Source of the DNA: Hymenopus coronatus
Taxonomy: Eukaryota; Arthropoda; Insecta; Mantodea; Hymenopodidae
Length of the DNA stretch: 64,000 bases
Direction: 5' to 3'
Assembly: GCA_030762935.1 (NCBI GenBank)
Contig: CM060900.1
Span: 388,453,132-388,517,131, forward strand
A program made the translations under genes and the position numbers. Within the stretch, counting starts at the first letter, position 1, and the number at the start of each line of letters is the position of its first letter. The notes under the pieces were generated by a model. It saw nothing but the letters and a program-made list of their open reading frames with translations, searched no databases and had not been told where the DNA came from. This document shows positions 58,596 to 64,000 of this stretch, piece by piece.

Positions 58596-59470
58596 TCTCT
58601 AGTACATATGTACAATGTGCATAGTAGTAGAGAAGCTATCGATTCCACCCAAAACTTGGATACCGAGATTTCACTGGAAATACTTGTTTTGAGAGCCTCT
58701 GAATCCAAGAAAAGGATGTGGTCATGTGCGCACGCTTGTGAGTAGCATAATTCAAAAGCAAAAATTCGGTTATATACCAAACTCGGTATTTCAGTTTAGT
58801 ACCTTCGAAGAAACCACAAACTTTTTCCGAAAAATCCCCCTAACACAATCTACCCATTACATGGAGCATTTTGCAAAATTTTTTATTTTCTAAAAAATGG
58901 TAATAACGATTTTGGACAAAATACCGTATATTAAAACTGTTAATTATGACAGACAAAGTGAATGTCTTTAACTGTATGGGAGTACCTCTTGAAGTCCAGT
59001 TCATTATTTATGACCTTTGCATAACTGGTAGACCGTATGAGATAGAGAAAAACTTGTTGCACAGAAAATGTAGATCTCGTTAAAACCCACAATTCACTTC
59101 AAATACATTTTTTGTAGAGCTAAATATTTTAGAGATAGTCCCTGTTGTTGGTTTCAATTTTAAAATACCTCTTTAAACGGGAATCCCTTATCCATTTCAT
59201 CTCTCTTTTATTTTACTCCCGGCCATGGAAAAAGAGCCTCATTTCCACGACAATCGCATAGCGACAGCTTTTAAAATATTCGACTGTGGCTATAACCTGA
59301 TGTATTTCCTTATTTGCATAAAGCGTTAAGTAATAAAACCATTTAGGTAAAGTTTATCTTGATAGGCTTTAGGTGGATAAAAGAATGATCTTTTGTAAGA
59401 ATAATTTGTTTACACCTATATAGGAACACTTCATATTTTTCTGTTTTTACCGCCTTAAAATTATACTATT
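58596..59470 (+). repeat. rep-A copy 11 (forward), tandem with copy 10
   Basis: Starts 'ctctagtacatatgtacaat' immediately after copy 10 and runs through the full landmark order to 'ttgtaagaataatttgttta' and a degraded end. The start-to-start distance to copy 10 is about 0.92 kb. Confidence 0.85.
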
Positions 59471-59719
59471 ACTCCTGCCACCATCGAGAGCATCAATTTT
59501 CGCTACCTTATATTTCTAGCTCCCTATGAAAATAATTTGCACAAAACTTATGTTTCAACGCTTCCTAACATACCTGCATGGTCCCTTCTATCAATAAATT
59601 AACTGCGGGAAGCCGTACTAAACAATTTGATTCGTCATTAGAATAAGAATACATAACATTTTAAATAAACGTCATACATTACAGAACATAAATCAACCAC
59701 TCAAGTATTCATCAAGATT

Positions 59720-61700
59720 GTAATAGCATTAGTTGATAGGTTGCGATTTGAACATCTTGTTTAAAACATTACTAGCACTGTATTTAAAAGAAGTGCAGGT
59801 ACTCTATTAACAATGTAACTAACTTAACAAATAGGTGACTTCTTAAAACTTGAATTACTGAAAGTATAAATGTGAATTGCATTTCCTGATCGAGTAAAAT
59901 GACCATGAATGTCACCATTAAATTTAAATAAGCCATGTTATTTGTGATGAACTTAACACATTTTAAGGTTTATAAGAATATAACTTAAATTTTTATTTTG
60001 CTTAAAAATATCACGCAACTGTCCCTAACTTAAAACTATTCTAACAATCTTTCCTACACAATAAAGACTATATTAACATTTGTTGTTTGACTCCAAATTA
60101 AGATTATACATCTGATATAATCGACTGGCCCTAAGCGTAATACCGCCTGCGGTGCCATAAGTAGTTAAAGCGGGCGTTAAACACTACCAAAAAAAATATC
60201 TAAGCGTAATAAAAACTGTTTTCATCAAAAGAGCGTCTCAGAAATTTTAAAGCAAAGCAGGCATTGTTAAGTTTTTGCTAATATGTTCTATGTGCGCATT
60301 CCATTTCAAATTATAGCGGACAGTTAAACCTTAAAGGTTTACAGAATTTACAATATTTAATTTACTATATGAATTAACCACATAATAATGGTTATATTAG
60401 TTGCATTACATTTTATTGTCACTTTTCTTCACATTCATTATAAGTCCATTTAAGCCACATTACTTTTTAAAGATTTCCACCCAGTATTAATTTTATAAAT
60501 TATTTCATTGACGTTAGAAGCATAAATCAGAAAATATGTATCGTCTGCATACCTAGTTAGAAAATCTGAACTCACGAGTAAATTCAAGTCGTTAATATAA
60601 AGAGAGAGGGCACAAGAACAGAGCATCGAGGTACACCATAATCAAAGAATGTTTATTAGAAATTGAATTGGAAAGTTAACAACTTTTCTACCACCAACAT
60701 ATAATAGATTAAGGAACTTCACAAAGTCTTTATACCAATCTGCTTTAATTTTCAAAATGTGTTTATTAGATCGAAAAAATGATAAAATCAATAAGTTTTT
60801 ATCTCAATAGCTGTTAATAAAAATTAAAAAACTAACACCAATTGTTTCACTAATTATGCCTTTGTAAAGCCGTGTTGACAAGAAGATAGAGCGACTCTGT
60901 GCAATAAAAATATTTTTTCTGGATAATAATAACTTTTCAGAACTTTTGAAAAGGGATTACTCTATATTTAGTGAAACTAGAAGGCCGGCTTCCTTAAAAC
61001 TGCTGTCTTTATTGTTAATTTCATACTATCCAGAAATGTTATATATATAATGTTATATATTGTATATATATACAATATACAATAACTATATTAAACTATA
61101 TTAAATATACGAGTCAATGGCGTAGTTTTATTATATGCTATTGACTGAACCACTTTCATGCTGACTATTTATTCCTTATTTCTTTTATGGTGCAAAGAGC
61201 TTTAATTTGTTTATTTTTAATTATTATATTATCTGTTATCCAAATATTCTTCCGCTTTATGTTACAAGAGCTATTCACGATATTGTTTTTCTTTTAGTGT
61301 ATGGGACCATAAATGTCTATGGACCCATATACCATAGAGTAGCCAAAAAGCTATTAACAGTTTCCTTAGCATTCCTTGGCTGATATAATTGTCTCCAAAT
61401 TTAATTTGGTGAAATGTGGTTTACATAACAAATGCTTTAATTTTTAAATGGTGTATAAACAATATTCCTTTTCGTGTTAGACGTATTATATTCTTCTGAA
61501 GTATGAGAGTCAATGTAACCTGAAATATTTAAATAATAACATTTTTATCTGAAATGTGTGGGTCAATGACCTGTAATCAACACAATGTTGGCTTTATTTA
61601 GAAAGGATATAATCTATAAACATATTATTACAAGTAGATTTAGCGTTCAGTGTCATAATATTGAATGGATAAATAATATTAAACAGCCTTTTAGCCTATC
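59720..61700 (-). pseudogene. Jockey/CR1-like LINE relic (endonuclease edge, RT, C-terminus)
   Basis: Minus strand, heavily broken. About 61350-61230: KRKNIWITDNIIIKNKQ, resembling the RKxPWIT block after the endonuclease. About 60900-60550: HGFTKA, then YGVPRCSVLVPS and YINDLNLLVSSDFLT (family GVPQGSVLGPLLFLIYINDL). The catalytic RYADDTYFLIY has YADD at 60540-60551. Next KINTGWKSLKSNV and a shifted remainder. About 59930-59820: DIHGHFTRSGNAIHIYTFSN then SSFKKS and VNRVPALLLNT, the typical end of these proteins. An orphan S1 tail sits inside it at 60141. Confidence 0.65.
60141..60198 (+). repeat. Orphan SINE S1 tail inside a LINE relic
   Basis: 'cgcctgcggtgccataagta' and 'gcgggcgttaaacactacc' followed by an A run; no head or body. 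It interrupts the LINE between its RT and C-terminal parts. Confidence 0.7.
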
Positions 61701-61964
61701 ATGATTTTCAGTCATTACCTCTCTCTCTATCTTTATTGAATATTTGCTATCTTCGTTCAAATGAGTCTCCTAAGGTCTGCCAACTTAATATCATTAAATT
61801 ATAATCTACTTTACATTTGCTACCTTATGCATGACTTTAACTCCGTATTCCTACAAACGTATGTCAGTGTCAGCTATTGCGGTTTCAAATTCAGCACATA
61901 CCGATGCGATGGTATTGAAGTATGCTTTAAAGCCCAATATAAGTGATTTACTGGCATGTGTAAG

Positions 61965-62140
61965 AACTCCTGTGGGATAAATTCCAAGGGTGCCGGGTTC
62001 GGTTCCCGGCTGGTGATTGGAATATTTCTCTAGCCAATATTGCCCTCCCCAGAGTCTGAAGGCATGAATGAAAGCGTGAATGCGTGCTTGTAAAGTTACA
62101 GATAATCCATCAAATGTGAGAAAACATTTAAAGCTTCAAG
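61965..62140 (+). repeat. tRNA-derived SINE S3 (copy 2, head truncated)
   Basis: Begins inside the head with the B box 'gggttcggttcccggctgg' and shares 'ctctagccaatattgccc', 'cagagtctgaaggcatgaat' with the copy at 34160. Confidence 0.7.
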
Positions 62141-62544
62141 CAGGTTCTGCAAGTTAACGCAGAATCAGGAAGTTTATAGCTTTAGCATGAAGTCTTGTGA
62201 AAGCTAGAATATAACAAAATAAATTGTAGCAATTTTGTTTTAATGGTTTTTAATATCTGCTGATTTCCCAGTAATAGCAATTTACGTAAACTTTAATCAG
62301 AATAAATAACATTGCACAGGCTGCTCATAGAAAATTTAAAATATATATTTTATACCCAAAAACTTTTACGGTTTCCCGCAAAATATAAGGACTTTTACGA
62401 CTTTTTACGAATTTACGGTTAATGAGGCGTTTTACCGCTTTAAGGCCAGGTTAAAAGATTTTCAACATGGACATGAAAGAATTCCACAGCGTTTTACTGG
62501 AACTTAAGATTTCAGACTGAATGTTCCGCGCTGCTTCCTACAGT
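62141..62544. other. unassigned stretch
   Basis: AT-rich. 62350-62430 has repeated 'tttacga' words. Nothing else recognised. Confidence 0.35.
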
Positions 62545-62703
62545 TCTACCAGGTGGCCTAACTGCCCCACTAATAAGAACACATGTCATTTCGTGCCTTA
62601 AAAGAATTGTAGAACCTAACGGGGCTATTTCAGCTTAAAATCAATGAGTGGGGAACTAATTGAACGACCATCGTCTTACCCCTCTTGTTTAAGTGGACAA
62701 GGT
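62545..62703. mobile_element. Foldback element FB copy 5, left arm
   Basis: 'taccaggtggcctaactgcc', 'ccttaaaagaattgtagaac', 'taacggggctatttcagc', 'tgagtggggaac', 'atcgtcttacccctcttg'. It ends at about 62703 without its right arm. Confidence 0.7.
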
Positions 62704-63329
62704 ACTCTGAAATGAATTTAAATATAATTTAAGTGCTAATCTGCATTTCTTTAAAGCTGTTAAATAATGCCCCTTTTCAGAACATTTGCATCTTTAAATT
62801 TAGTTTTCTCAAAACAGAATTTTTGGATACTTATGTACCTTTTTATTATAAAGTATGAGAGCTGAAAAGCTGAAATTTTCAGCACACATACACAACATTT
62901 AGTTAAAACTTTCTGAATCACTAATGTGATGTTACAGTATATGTTGATTATATTATGAGAGCAACAATATTGCAAATGTTTCACAGTTTTACTTTTTTGA
63001 AATTGCAAATATATTTCTTTTTAATTTCTACTGAAATTGTATCATAACTAATAATTGAGATTCAGAAAATAGGTGATAATACTAAGAATAGGCATGCAAA
63101 AGTGTGATTATATATTGCAAGCAGTATCAGAGAAAAAGGGTACATGAATTCAATATTTTAAGACTAGGTTATATTACTTTTCTGCTGAAAGAAACACTTT
63201 TTATGGACCCAAGCACATAAGCTAATTATGTAAATAACCATTTGAAATAATTGTCATGAGTTATAGAATAATTCATACAAATTTCTGGAAAAACAATTGA
63301 ATACTTTAAGAGCAGTGGTAATTTCCGTA
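62704..63329. other. unassigned AT-rich insert between FB arms
   Basis: About 630 bp between the left and right FB arms, where intact copies have about 40-100 bp. It contains only short frames and no recognisable element. Confidence 0.5.
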
Positions 63330-63515
63330 TGTTCAGACCACCTCCTCCCCTTAAAAGCGTGTGCGTGTCGCGCCCATTGAGAGGGGAAAAACAAAGGTTG
63401 CTCAGTCTGTTCCCCACTTACCGATTTTAACTTTAAATAGGCCCGTTGAGTTTTGCAACTCTGTTACCGTAAGAAGGAATATCTGCATACGTCAGTTGGG
63501 CTACCTGATATGATA
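63330..63515. mobile_element. Foldback element FB copy 5, right arm
   Basis: 'gagaggggaaaaacaaaggt', 'ccccacttaccgattttaac', 'aggcccgttgagttttgcaa', 'ggaatatctgcatacgtcag', 'gggctacctgatat'. It is the reverse-complement partner of the arm at 62545 and in the right order to be the same insertion. Confidence 0.7.
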
Positions 63516-64000
63516 GGCGAAAGGTTATCGGAGTGGATATCCCTCAGCACGATTATATTACACATTCACTGCGCTGTAACGGAATGCATAGGATGCGGAA
63601 TAAAAGTTTGATTACTCACTAGCAATATCCTATAACCAGTAGAAAATGGGCGCGAACGCTCGATAAGGGTGACACAAATTATAAGGTCATGTCCTTCACG
63701 TAAAGCATTTATCTTATTCCCATTCTATTGCTGCAGGGTATGTTTTCGTTTTTGGACATTTTTTTCTTTACTGTTCATGTTATGAAGCCTAAAATTTGGA
63801 ATAGAAACCTGTTAATAGTTTATCAATTTCTGTTATTTGCTTTTAATACTTATTCATTGTGGTACCAGTAAGAGTTTCAGGCCGTGAAATCAGCGGTACA
63901 ACCAGAACTTTAGGATGCCTATAAAACGTAAATTGCATTTATTTGAAGTAGAACTTTTGTACACTGGCTGCACCAAATACTTTACGAATTCCAAAGTTCA
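63516..64000. other. unassigned stretch to window end
   Basis: No feature recognised. Confidence 0.4.

Overview
This window reads as intergenic or intronic DNA from an arthropod nuclear genome, most likely an insect. It is AT-rich and has no intact protein gene, operon, ribosome binding site, rRNA or functional tRNA. It does carry many decayed eukaryotic mobile elements: RTE-like and Jockey/CR1-like non-LTR retrotransposons, mariner/Tc1, hAT, tRNA-derived SINEs, foldback elements and microsatellites. The mixture, including an arthropod-typical multicopy MSRKC protein family, points to arthropods. The species cannot be named from sequence alone. Family names come from memory of protein motifs, with no search run.

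Layout. 0-4.5 kb: a partial dispersed repeat, here called rep-A, then a compact heat-shock-type promoter on the minus strand at 3.30-3.36 kb. That promoter has TATA, GAGA and a contiguous HSE array. A possible first exon lies below it, ending in a perfect splice donor at 2.735 kb. 4.55-7.65 kb: a nearly full-length but broken RTE-like LINE on the plus strand. 8.5-15.2 kb: a SINE, rep-A with a nested SINE, a mariner relic, another rep-A, a near full-length MSRKC-family relic (minus) and a rep-A end fragment. 15.4-20.6 kb: SINE heads, two copies of a foldback element and a long poly-T. 20.6-23.1 kb: nothing recognised. 23.1-29.4 kb: a dense rep-A cluster in both orientations, one part tandem and one copy split by a SINE, plus a mariner fragment and a LINE C-terminal zinc-knuckle remnant. 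30.3-36.4 kb: a BED-finger (hAT-like) remnant and a purine-rich region with an LTR-retroelement protease-like remnant. 36.6-44.6 kb: microsatellites, SINE, three DNA-transposon relics (mariner, DDE_3-type, hAT) and a foldback element. 45.3-48.6 kb: two promoter-like or LTR-like segments. 49-57 kb: scattered SINEs, an old rep-A, a foldback element and simple repeats. 57.7-61.7 kb: two rep-A units in tandem, then a Jockey/CR1-like LINE on minus. 62.5-63.5 kb: a foldback element split by about 630 bp.

How it fits together: the window is a record of nested insertions. SINEs sit inside rep-A copies, so rep-A is older than those SINEs. All transposon proteins carry stops or frameshifts, so none should be active. 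The elements most likely to have a present function are regulatory: the heat-shock promoter, and less surely the TATA-bearing segments at 45.5 and 48.1 kb.
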